Source: Nostoc sp. NMS8 (lineage in GTDB: Bacteria; Cyanobacteriota; Cyanobacteriia; Cyanobacteriales; Nostocaceae). From it: a DNA stretch of 64,000 bases. The notes below the pieces were generated by a model, which had not been told where the DNA came from, made no database searches, and saw only the letters and a list, made by a program, of their open reading frames with translations. Made by a program: the position numbers and the translations under genes. The stretch lies in the NCBI RefSeq assembly GCF_017115045.1, contig NZ_JABXKK010000109.1, forward strand, positions 35,196 to 99,195. The letters are read 5' to 3'. This document shows, one piece after another, positions 48,041 through 56,688 of the stretch; position 1 is the first letter of the stretch, and every line of letters starts with the position of its first letter.

Positions 48041-49963
48041 ATGATTCTCCCTTATGTGTTTGACAAGTACCGTAAAGTAGATGTTTTGCTTGCAAAGCTG
48101 AGGTTTCTCAAATCAGCAAGGCTTTTATTCTTCAGTTTTTCAGTATTATTATTTACCGTCAGTCTGGGAGCGGCAAGTTTGGCGTTTCTGGGTAGTGCGT
48201 TAGCGCAGCTCGCCGTTGGCGGAGCCTCTCGTAGAGAAGGCATAGCTCAGATTCCATCAACACCAGATTCAGCACCTCTAAGTGAGAAAACACCTTCTCA
48301 GACTAATGTGCTGTCTGTCAACCCTAGCATCGGAGATGACAAAGCAGGCAATGGCAGCGAATCCGCTCCTGTAAAAACTATTACCCAAGCGTTGCGATTA
48401 GCTAATGCCAATACTGTAATTATGCTTTCCACGGGTACTTATAGCGCCGAGACAGGAGAGGAATTTCCCTTAATTCTGAAACCGGGTGTTTCAATTCAAG
48501 GCAACCCTAGCAATCAAGGTAAAGACATTATTATTCAGGGAGGCGGTGATTACCTGAGTCGGAGCTTTGCCGGTCAAAATGTCACAATTGTTGGGGCAAA
48601 CCAAGTCTTGCTGACTGGGGTGACAGTGACGAACTCTAACCCCCGTGGTTACGGTTTATGGATTGAATCTAGCAATCCGGTAGTTGCAGAAAATACATTC
48701 ACTGGCAGTACTCAAGATGGGATTTCTGTCAGTGGTAATGCAGCACCTACTATTAGTAAGAATTACTTTGATCGCAATGGAGCTAATGGCATCACAATTG
48801 CCGGTAACTCCAGCCCCCAAGTGAAGGAAAATATCTTTCACGAAACGGGTTTTGGGATTAATATTGCCCAAAATTCCGCTCCAATAGTCATAGGGAATCA
48901 AATTCAGAACAATAGATCGGGAATTGTCGTGCAAGCAAAAGCCCGCCCGATTTTACGGAATAATATTATTCAAGATAATAAAGAAGATGGTTTAGTTGCG
49001 ATCGCTCAAGCAATGCCAGATTTGGGTAGTGCATCGGAACCTGGGGGTAATACATTTCAAAATAACGGCCGCTACGACATTAACGCCAGCACTGCTAAAC
49101 AGGTAATTTCTGCTGCTGGTAACAATCTTGTGAGCGATCGCATCACTGGCAAGGTAGATATTAACGGGACAACAGCACTAGCAACCCAAAATTCTCAACC
49201 TGCTGCCAATAATGTTTTACGAGAAATACCAGCACACGGTGAAATAAGCTTTTCGGCTTCCGAAATCTCTGAAACTACTAATAGGCAAAGCAGCAACAAC
49301 ATTTCAGCAAATAATCCTGTTTCTACACAATTAAATAGTCAACTGCTGCCATTGGTGCCAGCTAATATATCACTTTCCACCGCTAGATCCAATCAACAAC
49401 CACCCACCTCAAAAGTCGCCGGATTTCCTACTCCTAGCAGCTTGTCAGGTAGACAAATATCAACTGACACTCAAGTTGCACAGCCGCCTAATACACCACA
49501 GTTAAATTATGTGCGGATTGATCCTAATACGATTGAGTTTAGTGCCCCTGAGTATCCATCTAATTCAGTTGCACAGCCACCAGTTCCAATTATGAGGAAT
49601 CAAATACAGCAGCCATCACCAATACTGAAAACTGCTGTCCCAGAGGCTTCTGCACTTTTACCACTTTCTAACAACAATATCCCCATTGCTAATATTCGCA
49701 ATCTGCGAACAAGTTCTGCAAGTATTTCATATCGTGGTAACTCTGCAACACAATTTGGTGTACGTTATCGCGTAGTAGTGCCACTAGCAACTGATAGAGA
49801 TAAAGATTTAGTGCGATCGCTTGTTCCTGGTGCATTTCCCACAGTTTGGGAAGGTCAAAAAGTTATGCAGGCAGGAGTATTTAGCAGTGAATATAACGCC
49901 AAAGAAATGCTCAAAACACTCTCTAGCAACGGTTTAAGAGCCATTATGGAGCCGTTGAATTAA
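48041..49963 (+). CDS. Secreted right-handed beta-helix protein (DUF1565) with SPOR-like end
   Basis: A 640-residue exported protein. The signal peptide ends at about residue 55 (FLGSALAQ). DUF1565/parallel beta-helix repeats run from about residue 87 to 330 (NPSIGDDKAGNGSESAPVKT, then units such as NPVVAENTFTGS and APTISKNYFDRNG). A Ser/Asn/Gln/Pro-rich linker follows, then a C-terminal SPOR-like domain (about 571-640, RVVVPLATDRDK...GVFSSEYNAKEM). The beta-helix suggests carbohydrate binding; SPOR-type domains bind peptidoglycan. ATG 48041 has AAGGAG eleven bases upstream; GTG 48032 is too close to it. A palindromic repeat encodes 14 residues at the signal cleavage site. Confidence 0.85.
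   Translation: MILPYVFDKYRKVDVLLAKLRFLKSARLLFFSFSVLLFTVSLGAASLAFLGSALAQLAVGGASRREGIAQIPSTPDSAPLSEKTPSQTNVLSVNPSIGDDKAGNGSESAPVKTITQALRLANANTVIMLSTGTYSAETGEEFPLILKPGVSIQGNPSNQGKDIIIQGGGDYLSRSFAGQNVTIVGANQVLLTGVTVTNSNPRGYGLWIESSNPVVAENTFTGSTQDGISVSGNAAPTISKNYFDRNGANGITIAGNSSPQVKENIFHETGFGINIAQNSAPIVIGNQIQNNRSGIVVQAKARPILRNNIIQDNKEDGLVAIAQAMPDLGSASEPGGNTFQNNGRYDINASTAKQVISAAGNNLVSDRITGKVDINGTTALATQNSQPAANNVLREIPAHGEISFSASEISETTNRQSSNNISANNPVSTQLNSQLLPLVPANISLSTARSNQQPPTSKVAGFPTPSSLSGRQISTDTQVAQPPNTPQLNYVRIDPNTIEFSAPEYPSNSVAQPPVPIMRNQIQQPSPILKTAVPEASALLPLSNNNIPIANIRNLRTSSASISYRGNSATQFGVRYRVVVPLATDRDKDLVRSLVPGAFPTVWEGQKVMQAGVFSSEYNAKEMLKTLSSNGLRAIMEPLN
48209..48250. repeat. Palindromic repeat inserted in frame in coding sequence
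   Basis: A 42-base stretch with the inner hairpins GCTCGCC/GGCGGAGC and CCTCTC/GAGAAGG, typical of Nostoc small palindromic repeats. It is flanked by GCGCAG (48203-48208) and GCTCAG (48245-48250), an imperfect duplication. It encodes LAVGGASRREGIAQ. Confidence 0.8.
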
Positions 49964-50098
49964 TTCGGTATTGGGCAAAACAGTTCCGAGTTTCGAGTTG
50001 CAAGTGCTGAGTAGGGAATCTCACTTTTTTACTCAGCACTCTAGAACAATTAGAGGCTGAGTTAAAACGGCGTATTAATCAAGCTAGTTAACATAGAA

Positions 50099-50132
50099 CC
50101 CGTTACTGGAATGTCAGTAACGGGATTTTTTT
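50099..50132 (+). terminator. Terminator hairpin downstream of the beta-helix gene
   Basis: CCCGTTACTG (50099-50108) pairs perfectly with CAGTAACGGG (50115-50124) around GAATGT, followed by A and seven T. Confidence 0.85.
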
Positions 50133-50506
50133 AATTTAACAGCTTGACTCAATGTGAATTTTGGGACTTGCCTTTATTCAGCAACGCGGATATTCCCGCG
50201 ATCGCACACCCTTATATCTGCGCTGATTTGGCGACTTGCGTCTGGATACAGCAGGCTCAGTTTTTTCCGTTTTACTAATTACTGAGAAAGTGATTGCCCT
50301 ATTAGACTTGCCCTTTATCCCCATTAATCTATGATGGCGGGTTATTTTCGACAAGCTTGCTGTGCGAACCGACGAAATGTAAACCATTCTAGGAATGTGT
50401 TCCACCTTATAGCCCAATTGTGTAATCAAAAATTTCTTTGCAGTTGTGGAATGCCCTTGAAAACCATGTATATTTAGTAAAATATACTGCACTCATGAGG
50501 TAGTAC

Positions 50507-50814
50507 ATGCAGCCACTAACTGCTGGTGTGATTGCGCTAGGCGCAGTGTCAGAATGCAATCGCAACAAAGTCTTTGAAAGTAGCTTTTGGAAAGACAATT
50601 GAGAAGCTGACACAAGCAACTCTAGCTCATATAAAAGCGCTACGTGACAAGATTTAGAACAAGCTTTGAGGTAATTTGAGGCAGCAACAGCTTTTGTAGA
50701 GGTAGAAAAAGGGTCAAGGGCTGATTTAGATAAGTAGTTGGTTACTTACAAGAGGTAATGAAATCTGACCCGAATTTTGCACAATCAGTAGAAAAATTAG
50801 CCTTTGAGATTTAG
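50507..50814 (+). pseudogene. Decayed small protein gene
   Basis: Fragments in shifting frames read MQPLTAGVIALGAV, then KTIEKLTQATLAHIKALRDK, then TAFVEVEKGSRADLDK and EVMKSDPNFAQSVEKLAFEI, separated by stops and frame changes. Together they resemble one cyanobacterial protein with an N-terminal hydrophobic segment and a helical C-terminus. I do not know the family function. The 50133-50506 region before it has no supported gene. Confidence 0.65.
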
Positions 50815-50925
50815 TAGAAATCTTTATGTTGGTCGTAATGCAATAGTCAGATTCCTAAACTTCAAGCTTTAACCAATCTTCAATTTGCAGTTCTTGAAGT
50901 AGTTGAATTTACAAGCGAGGATGTG

Positions 50926-52533
50926 ATGACTCAATATGACTATATTGTGATTGGTGCGGGTTCGGCAGGCTGCGTCGTCGCCAACCGCTTGACAGAAGAC
51001 GGTGAAACAACCGTGTTATTACTCGAAGCTGGCGAAGAGGATACTAAACCAGAGATTCAAATCCCGTTGTCATCCCCCAACCTACCCGGATCGGAGGTGG
51101 ACTGGGGATATTTCTCCGAACCAGAACCGTACCTCAATAACCGCAAAATCTTTTGTCCCCGTGGCAAAGTCTTGGGTGGCAGCAGTTCGATTAATTCCAT
51201 GATTTATATCCGGGGCAATCATCACGATTATGACCACTGGCAGTCATTGGGGAATCCTGGTTGGAGTTACCAAGATGTATTGCCCTATTTCAAGAAGTCT
51301 GAGAACCAGCAACGCGGTGTCGATGCATACCACGGGGTTGATGGTGAGTTGAGCGTGACCGATATTCAAGCCCCTACTGTAGCATCCCAACGATTTGTAG
51401 AAGCAGCCGTGGCAATCGGATATAACCACAATCCTGATTTCAATGGGATACAGCAATCAGGTGCGGGAATTTATCAGTTGACGGTGAAGGATGGTTTTCG
51501 TCACAGTGCTGCTGCTGCATTCTTAGTGCCAATTCTCCAGCGTCCCAATTTAACAACGATCACAGGAGCGTTGGTAACGCGGTTATTGTTTGAGGGAACC
51601 CGCACCGTTGGGGTGGAATATATGCACCATAGTCAGCTGCACCAAGCTAGGGTTAATAAAGAAGTCATTTTAAGTGCTGGTGCATTCGATTCGCCCAAGC
51701 TGCTCATGCAAAGCGGCATTGGTGATGCAGAACACCTGCAAAAATTGGGGATTCCTGTCGTCGTTGATTTGCCAGGTGTCGGTCAAAACCTCCAAGACCA
51801 CTTTCTCGTTCCTGTAGCACACCAGATAATTGCCGAGTTACAGCCAACAATTACTACTCCTGCGGCACACCAAGTAATTGCCGGATTAAACCCAGCAATT
51901 ACCAGTAATGGTAACGCTGAAGCCGGATTGTTTTTACATACCGAAGGGAATCTGGATGCCGCGCCAGATTTACAGTTTTTCTTCGGTAACATTCTATGGA
52001 TATCTCCTGGCACTACCCTCTCCGGTTTGGGATTCACTGTTACAGTCAGTTTGACTCATCCCCAAAACATTGGGAGTGTCAGTTTGCGATCGTCTGACCC
52101 TAAAGACCCACCAATTATTCGGATGAACTTTCTGCAAAGTCAATCCGATGTGCTGCATGTGATTGAAGGAGTTAAAATTATGCGCCAATTGTTTCATACA
52201 AGTGCCTTTGATCAGTTTCGAGGTAGAGAAATCGGTCCCGGTGCTGACGTGACTAGCGATGAAGCACTCTCAAGTTACATCCGCTCAGTTTGCATTACGG
52301 GGTATCATCCTGTCGGCACCTGCAAAATGGGAACTGACCCAATGGCGGTTGTCTCGCCGGAACTCCGGGTACATGGGGTTGAGGGGTTGCGGGTTGTTGA
52401 TGCATCGATCATGCCAACTCTGATCGGGGGCAATACAAACGCGCCCACCATTATGATCGGCGAAAAAGGAGCCGATTTAATTAAAGCAGCAGGTCGCGTT
52501 TCACAGCAAGTAGCTTCAGCAATGGGAAACTAA
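50926..52533 (+). CDS. GMC-family FAD oxidoreductase (choline dehydrogenase-like)
   Basis: A 535-residue flavoenzyme. The FAD-binding motif is IVIGAGSAGCVVANRL (about residues 7-22), with GMC signatures GKVLGGSSSINSMIYIRG (about 80-97) and GAFDSPKLLMQSGIG (about 247-261). The catalytic His is in GYHPVGTCKMG (about 462-472), and GNTNAPTIMIGEKGAD is the closing motif. It oxidises an alcohol, substrate unknown. A 16-codon tandem duplication occupies residues 297-328, where relatives have a longer different loop. GAGG lies five bases before ATG 50926. Confidence 0.9.
   Translation: MTQYDYIVIGAGSAGCVVANRLTEDGETTVLLLEAGEEDTKPEIQIPLSSPNLPGSEVDWGYFSEPEPYLNNRKIFCPRGKVLGGSSSINSMIYIRGNHHDYDHWQSLGNPGWSYQDVLPYFKKSENQQRGVDAYHGVDGELSVTDIQAPTVASQRFVEAAVAIGYNHNPDFNGIQQSGAGIYQLTVKDGFRHSAAAAFLVPILQRPNLTTITGALVTRLLFEGTRTVGVEYMHHSQLHQARVNKEVILSAGAFDSPKLLMQSGIGDAEHLQKLGIPVVVDLPGVGQNLQDHFLVPVAHQIIAELQPTITTPAAHQVIAGLNPAITSNGNAEAGLFLHTEGNLDAAPDLQFFFGNILWISPGTTLSGLGFTVTVSLTHPQNIGSVSLRSSDPKDPPIIRMNFLQSQSDVLHVIEGVKIMRQLFHTSAFDQFRGREIGPGADVTSDEALSSYIRSVCITGYHPVGTCKMGTDPMAVVSPELRVHGVEGLRVVDASIMPTLIGGNTNAPTIMIGEKGADLIKAAGRVSQQVASAMGN
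51814..51909 (+). repeat. 48-bp tandem duplication inside the GMC gene
   Basis: Two adjacent 48-base units encode VAHQIIAELQPTITTP and AAHQVIAGLNPAITSN, 9 of 16 residues identical. The units have diverged, so the event is not recent. Confidence 0.85.
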
Positions 52534-52959
52534 ATCGCTGGCGCGATCGCGGGGTCAAATGAGCAATCGTACAGATAGTTACGGGCTTGCCTGTAACGCT
52601 TCCTGGTTAAGCATTCTGTCAATCGATATATTTGGCAATTCTCAATGTACCAATTAACCTATGGATTATTTGGTGCAACAATTTAATACGGCTCATCTTG
52701 GGTTTGAAGCTCCTAAATTTCAGAGACTTCAATTGGTACAGTTTCATCCGTGGCGATGCCTGCGGCGGCAAGCTACGCAGTGTAAATTTTATAGTTGGCT
52801 TATCGTTTTGGCTCGTAATTCATGCAGCATTACACTTTTGAGCCATTACGTGTAATGGGGGGCGAAAAGTATTATTTTCTCGTGGTTGTGAGCAGCGTCA
52901 CTAATCTTGAGTATTTTCCCAACTTAGGATCATAAGTTGGGATTTGAGTTCTGACTGGA
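52534..52959. other. Spacer with dispersed repeats
   Basis: 426 bases. Overlapping short open frames exist on the plus strand but look like chance. Contains a GATGCCTGCGGCGGCAAGCT palindrome fragment (about 52755) and an inverted repeat CCCAACTTA...TAAGTTGGG (about 52918-52942). Confidence 0.55.
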
Positions 52960-53256
52960 TTAAATAGTTAAATTATATTTATGATACTTTTGGGCGCGAT
53001 CGCCTTCGCCGTCAATCGGGTTAAGGAAACAAAACTCATCATCTAATACCTCAAAACGACTTTGAAGTACCTCAACACGACTTTGAAGTACCTCAAAACG
53101 ACTTTGGAGTACCTCAAAACGACTTTGAAGTACCTCAAAACGACTTTGGAGTACCTCAAAACGACTTTGGAGTACCTCAAAACGACTTTGAGGTATCTGT
53201 TGCTTATTTAATGTTACTTTTTTGACAAGTTTAATAAATACCTCAGTACAATCCAC
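52960..53256 (-). CDS. Heptapeptide-repeat coiled-coil protein
   Basis: A 98-residue frame whose centre is seven tandem copies of a 21-base unit encoding LQSRFEV-type heptads (one with Phe to Val). Placing Phe at a and Leu at d gives a regular coiled coil with Arg at g and Glu at b. Flanks are VFIKLVKKVTLNKQQIPQ and FLNPIDGEGDRAQKYHKY. Most unit differences are silent (CTT or CTC for Leu). The start is GTG without a visible ribosome binding site, so expression is uncertain. Function unknown. Confidence 0.6.
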   Translation of the reverse strand: MDCTEVFIKLVKKVTLNKQQIPQSRFEVLQSRFEVLQSRFEVLQSRFEVLQSRFEVLQSRVEVLQSRFEVLDDEFCFLNPIDGEGDRAQKYHKYNLTI

Positions 53257-53379
53257 TAAAAATAATTAGGTCGATCTTAATTTGCTTTAATTTTTCCGAA
53301 TTATCTCTCAGAGAAGTTTATTGTTGCATTGGCTAGAGTACATGCAGTAATCCTATAACTTCCTTCAGGAGCGCATTTT

Positions 53380-53802
53380 ATGGCACGACTAAAACGCAGT
53401 TCACTGACTCTCGAAAACGCTCTCCGTCGAATTGCAGGAATGCGATCGATTAGCCCGACGCTAGAATTTGGTAACGGATTAAATTTGACAGACTACGACA
53501 GCCGCATCCAAAACTTACAAACCCAGCTATCTACATATAACACTTTACTCTCTACCCTAGATGAAATGACGGGTCGCCTCTCTCTAATTGAAGAAGAATT
53601 GCGCGGCTACTCTGAAAAGATGTTAATGAGTGTAGCAACCCATTATGGCAAAGACAGTTTGCAATATGTCCAGGCGGGAGGCAAGTCACGCAAGAAATTA
53701 TCACGCCGTTCGAGCAACACCCAATCCCCATCTGAAAGTACAGCTACAATCTTGAATGGTGCAAACAACTATGGTAAAGAAACCTCTGTTGTTTTACCCT
53801 AA
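53380..53802 (+). CDS. Conserved cyanobacterial hypothetical protein with coiled coil
   Basis: A 140-residue soluble protein with AGGAG upstream of the ATG. Residues about 41-85 (DSRIQNLQTQLSTYNTLLST) form a heptad-like coiled coil. The C-terminal part is basic and Ser-rich (GGKSRKKLSRRSSNTQSPSE). I do not recognise a named family. It converges with the TetR-fusion gene. Confidence 0.75.
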   Translation: MARLKRSSLTLENALRRIAGMRSISPTLEFGNGLNLTDYDSRIQNLQTQLSTYNTLLSTLDEMTGRLSLIEEELRGYSEKMLMSVATHYGKDSLQYVQAGGKSRKKLSRRSSNTQSPSESTATILNGANNYGKETSVVLP

Positions 53803-53865
53803 TCGTTTAACTGCATCATGCTGACAATCGCTCCTTTATCTTTGCTTCCCCTGCTCCTGAAAAAC

Positions 53866-55095
53866 CTATCCTGGTTTATGATCCAAACGGGTGGCTTGCT
53901 CTAGGGCAGCTTTTTCTTTGGCTCGGCGGACGTATGGTTGTAATTGGGCGCGATCGCAACCTGTTAAAATAATTAAATTTTCCAAGGTGATTCCCCGCAT
54001 CAACATTTCTACACGCCAGGTTTGTTGTGCTTGTGCTATGACTGGCGCTTGTCCTTGGGGAGTTAATAATCCTTCACTCCATACTTGCCAACGTGTCTCA
54101 ATCTCTGATTCTGAGATGGGTGTGCCTGTTTCATTCAGAAACATGGCTGTTTGAGCATCTTTACGACTTTTCAGCCATTTGATTAAGGGATTATTGGTAA
54201 AAGCACCGTAGCGTTTGCCCAAAATCCACTGATTTACAGATACTTGACGGACAAATCCGGGGATTGTAATTTGCAAGAAGTGCCCTTGAGTATCGCAAAT
54301 TTGGTGCGATCGCTCCAAGCTAGTTATTTCTATAGTGGATAATCCAGCGCCAAATAACACGTAAGCCAAGGCATAATCTCGGATGCCAAATTTCCTGGCT
54401 TGTTGCAGAATTTCGTGAACTAAAGTAGCAGGCAAATCAGCTACTTCTGTGGTGATGAACCCTCCTTGTAAAGAGTTTGTTGCTAGTTCTGCTGAGGATG
54501 ACATAGCTCCATGTAAAAACAATTCCACCAAATTTTCCAGAAAATCATCCCGATCCTCCCAAAGTTCGTGAAATTCGCTGGTGAACTCAATTACGGCATA
54601 TCCCAAGATCATCCCATTTAGTAAACTGGCTAATTTTTCTGCCGGTAAGTAGGTGTTTAGGTGTCCTTGCTGGATTACAGTAGCTAAATACTGAGCTACA
54701 TAGCGGTTTGCTTCTGTTACTCCCCTGCCTAGTGCGCGACGATTTTCTGCCGGGAATTGGTCGGCTTCACCTACCACAGACCGGACGAACTCTGGTACTC
54801 GTTCTAAGGCATGTAAAGTGTCACTTGCATAATCTTTAAGAGCTTGGTAGACATTGCCGGGAGGCGTTGCCCGCCTTACCAGCGACTCGCCTAAATCCTT
54901 GAAGGCTGCGGACTCTTCCAGCACAGCCAAAAGTAGCCCGTGCTTATTGCCAAAATTCCGAAATAGAGTCACTTCATTGACTTCGGCTTTTTCAGCAATT
55001 TGACGGGTTGTAGTGGCGCTGACTCCATGAGCAGAAAACAACTCAAGTGCAGCTTGAATCAAGCGTTGACGAGTGGAAATGAGTTGAGAAGACAT
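53866..55095 (-). CDS. TetR regulator fused to a degenerate tyrosine-recombinase-like domain
   Basis: A 409-residue protein. Residues 1-60 are a TetR helix-turn-helix (RLIQAALELFSAHGVSATTT, then TLFRNFGNKHGLLLAVLEE) and about 65-200 a TetR ligand-binding domain. Residues about 219-400 resemble a tyrosine-recombinase catalytic domain: IRDYALAYVLFGAGLSTIEI has the family pattern, but the first catalytic Arg (TGLR) is Ser253. The His-x-x-Arg box is not recognisable; a Tyr (388) sits near the expected end. TetR proteins are usually near 200 residues. ATG 55095 is preferred, since the upstream ATG at 55107 overlaps the operator. It is divergent from the desaturase gene, which it probably controls. 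Confidence 0.85.
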   Translation of the reverse strand: MSSQLISTRQRLIQAALELFSAHGVSATTTRQIAEKAEVNEVTLFRNFGNKHGLLLAVLEESAAFKDLGESLVRRATPPGNVYQALKDYASDTLHALERVPEFVRSVVGEADQFPAENRRALGRGVTEANRYVAQYLATVIQQGHLNTYLPAEKLASLLNGMILGYAVIEFTSEFHELWEDRDDFLENLVELFLHGAMSSSAELATNSLQGGFITTEVADLPATLVHEILQQARKFGIRDYALAYVLFGAGLSTIEITSLERSHQICDTQGHFLQITIPGFVRQVSVNQWILGKRYGAFTNNPLIKWLKSRKDAQTAMFLNETGTPISESEIETRWQVWSEGLLTPQGQAPVIAQAQQTWRVEMLMRGITLENLIILTGCDRAQLQPYVRRAKEKAALEQATRLDHKPG

Positions 55096-55102
55096 AAAGA
55101 AA

Positions 55103-55119
55103 TGCAAGTGGCACTTGCA
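55103..55119. promoter_or_regulatory. Palindromic operator O1
   Basis: TGCAAGTGGCACTTGCA is a perfect palindrome around a central G. It lies eight bases before the TetR-fusion start, as expected for autoregulation. Confidence 0.75.
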
Positions 55120-55150
55120 CGGAAATTAGAGTTCTGCTAGCATAACAAAT

Positions 55151-55165
55151 GTAAGTGATACTTGC
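55151..55165. promoter_or_regulatory. Palindromic operator O2
   Basis: GTAAGTGATACTTGC differs from the O1 core GCAAGTGGCACTTGC at three positions and keeps both AAGT and ACTT arms. Centres of the two sites are 47 bases apart. It could serve the desaturase side. Confidence 0.65.
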
Positions 55166-55180
55166 TTTACTTTACCCTAC

Positions 55181-55305
55181 GGCTGACGCTCCTGCGTCGC
55201 TAACGCCAGTCGCTAATGGGGGAAACCCCCCAGACGCTTGTACCTCGCTAACGCTGCGCTATCGCCCTTGGCGTCTCCCTTTGGGAGAAGACCGCGCTGG
55301 CTCAC
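55181..55305. repeat. Composite palindromic repeat between regulator and desaturase
   Basis: GC-rich element with nested inverted parts, including GGGGGAAACCCCCC and TCTCCCTTTGGGAGA, ending ACCGCGCTGGCTCAC. It matches, in inverse order, the shorter element at 44898-44940. It separates the two operators from the desaturase gene. Confidence 0.75.
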
Positions 55306-55394
55306 TGTAACTAACTGGTGACAGTGTGGGTAAATCCTTAGTGGGATGCCCAATAAAAAGTAAATCACTTCATCATCCATTAACAGGAATTTTT

Positions 55395-56252
55395 ATGACC
55401 GCAAATTTTGGGGCGATCGCCCCTGAGAGAGGCAACTCACCTCGGCTCAGTTGGACAAATGTGGTATTTTTTGCTACATTTCATGCTTTAGCACTTTTGG
55501 CTCCTTGGTTTTTTTCCTGGTCAGCATTAGCTTTGCTAGTGTTTCTGCACTGGTTATTCGGGAGTATTGGTATTTGCCTGGGATATCACCGACTACTGAG
55601 CCATAAAAGTTTTCAGGTTCCTAAGTGGTTAGAGTATGCGATCGCCCTCATTGGAGCGCTGGCTTTACAAGGCGGGCCAATTTTTTGGGTAGGTGGACAC
55701 CGCCAGCATCACGCCCACACAGAAGACATAAATTTAGATCCCTATTCTGCCCAAAGAGGATTTTGGTGGAGTCACATACTATGGATTTTCTACCCACGTC
55801 CAGAATTTTTTGACTATGACACCTATAAAAAATATGCGCCCGATCTAGCAAGACAACCCTATTATTGCTGGTTAGATCGTTACTTCTTACTGTTGCAAAT
55901 ACCCTTCGGGCTGCTGCTTTATGCCTTGGGAGGATGGTCTTTTGTGTTTTATGGAGTATTTCTCAGATGTGTCTTGCTTTGGCACTCAACCTGGTTTGTG
56001 AACTCAGCATCACACCTGTGGGGTTATCGCACCTTTGATGCTAATGATGGCGCTCGTAATCTTTGGTGGGTATCCCTCGTCACTTATGGAGAAGGATGGC
56101 ACAACAACCATCATACCTATCCCCACATGGCGAAATCTGGGTTATCTTGGTGGGAAATTGATGTTACTTGGTGGAGCATCTTAGCTTTGCAGACTTTGGG
56201 TTTAGCCAAAAAAGTTGTATCGCGTCCTCCTCAAGGTGCAATTCACAGCTAA
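55395..56252 (+). CDS. Acyl-lipid/acyl-CoA desaturase (DesC-like)
   Basis: A 285-residue membrane di-iron enzyme that puts a cis double bond into membrane-lipid acyl chains, probably at delta-9. The three histidine boxes are HRLLSH (about residues 64-69), HRQHH (about 101-105) and HNNHH (about 237-241). Four membrane helices are visible. ATG 55395 has AGGA upstream and matches the usual length; the frame opens at 55326 but the extra 23 codons are not conserved-looking. The divergent TetR-fusion regulator and two operators lie upstream. Confidence 0.93.
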   Translation: MTANFGAIAPERGNSPRLSWTNVVFFATFHALALLAPWFFSWSALALLVFLHWLFGSIGICLGYHRLLSHKSFQVPKWLEYAIALIGALALQGGPIFWVGGHRQHHAHTEDINLDPYSAQRGFWWSHILWIFYPRPEFFDYDTYKKYAPDLARQPYYCWLDRYFLLLQIPFGLLLYALGGWSFVFYGVFLRCVLLWHSTWFVNSASHLWGYRTFDANDGARNLWWVSLVTYGEGWHNNHHTYPHMAKSGLSWWEIDVTWWSILALQTLGLAKKVVSRPPQGAIHS

Positions 56253-56280
56253 GTTGCAACTCAATTATCAGGAATTTGTT

Positions 56281-56317
56281 AAGCCGACTGCGGAAAGCAA
56301 TCGGCTTAATATTTTTT
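56281..56317 (+). terminator. Terminator after the desaturase gene
   Basis: AAGCCGACTGC (56281-56291) pairs with GCAATCGGCTT (56297-56307), one mismatch, loop GGAAA, followed by AATATTTTTTA. Confidence 0.8.
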
Positions 56318-56688
56318 ATATCTAACGGTTTAGAGCAATTTTGCAAGACAGACCCCGCCACAAAACTTGCGGTTTCTCTTGTAGTCGGGGACTTAAACCC
56401 GCCGAAGTTTGTTAATGGACTTCCAAATAAAAAAATATTCAATTAACGTGAGTTCGATAAACCTCTCTCTGCGTTGAACTAAAGTTCAAGTCTGTCCCTC
56501 TCCGAGTCGCAGAGGGACGGTTTTGCATAGTAAAACCAGGGAGAGGTCTTTTTTACGGCTAATTAGATGGACACTATATGATTCTGTCGAACTCAGGTTC
56601 AATTAACTATTGTGGGGCGGGCATCTTGCCCGCCCCACAATATTGGATAATCTATTTCTTGGAGTTCCCTAACTAGCTAACTTGCTAC
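56318..56688. repeat. Spacer with two hairpin repeats
   Basis: Includes GTCCCTCT/AGAGGGAC (about 56493-56517) and a strong hairpin in which ATTGTGGGGCGGGCA pairs with TGCCCGCCCCACAAT (56609-56641, loop TCT), a common Nostoc intergenic repeat. No gene supported. Confidence 0.75.

Noticed and set aside
50178..50492. 104-codon minus-strand frame
   Set aside because: Basic, low-complexity product in a decayed region, with no start context; the plus strand shows pseudogene fragments nearby.
52632..52855. Two overlapping plus-strand frames of 64-69 codons
   Set aside because: They overlap each other in different frames and cross a dispersed repeat.
53047..53190. CRISPR-like repeat array
   Set aside because: The 21-base units are directly adjacent without spacers and keep reading frame, so they are coding tandem repeats.
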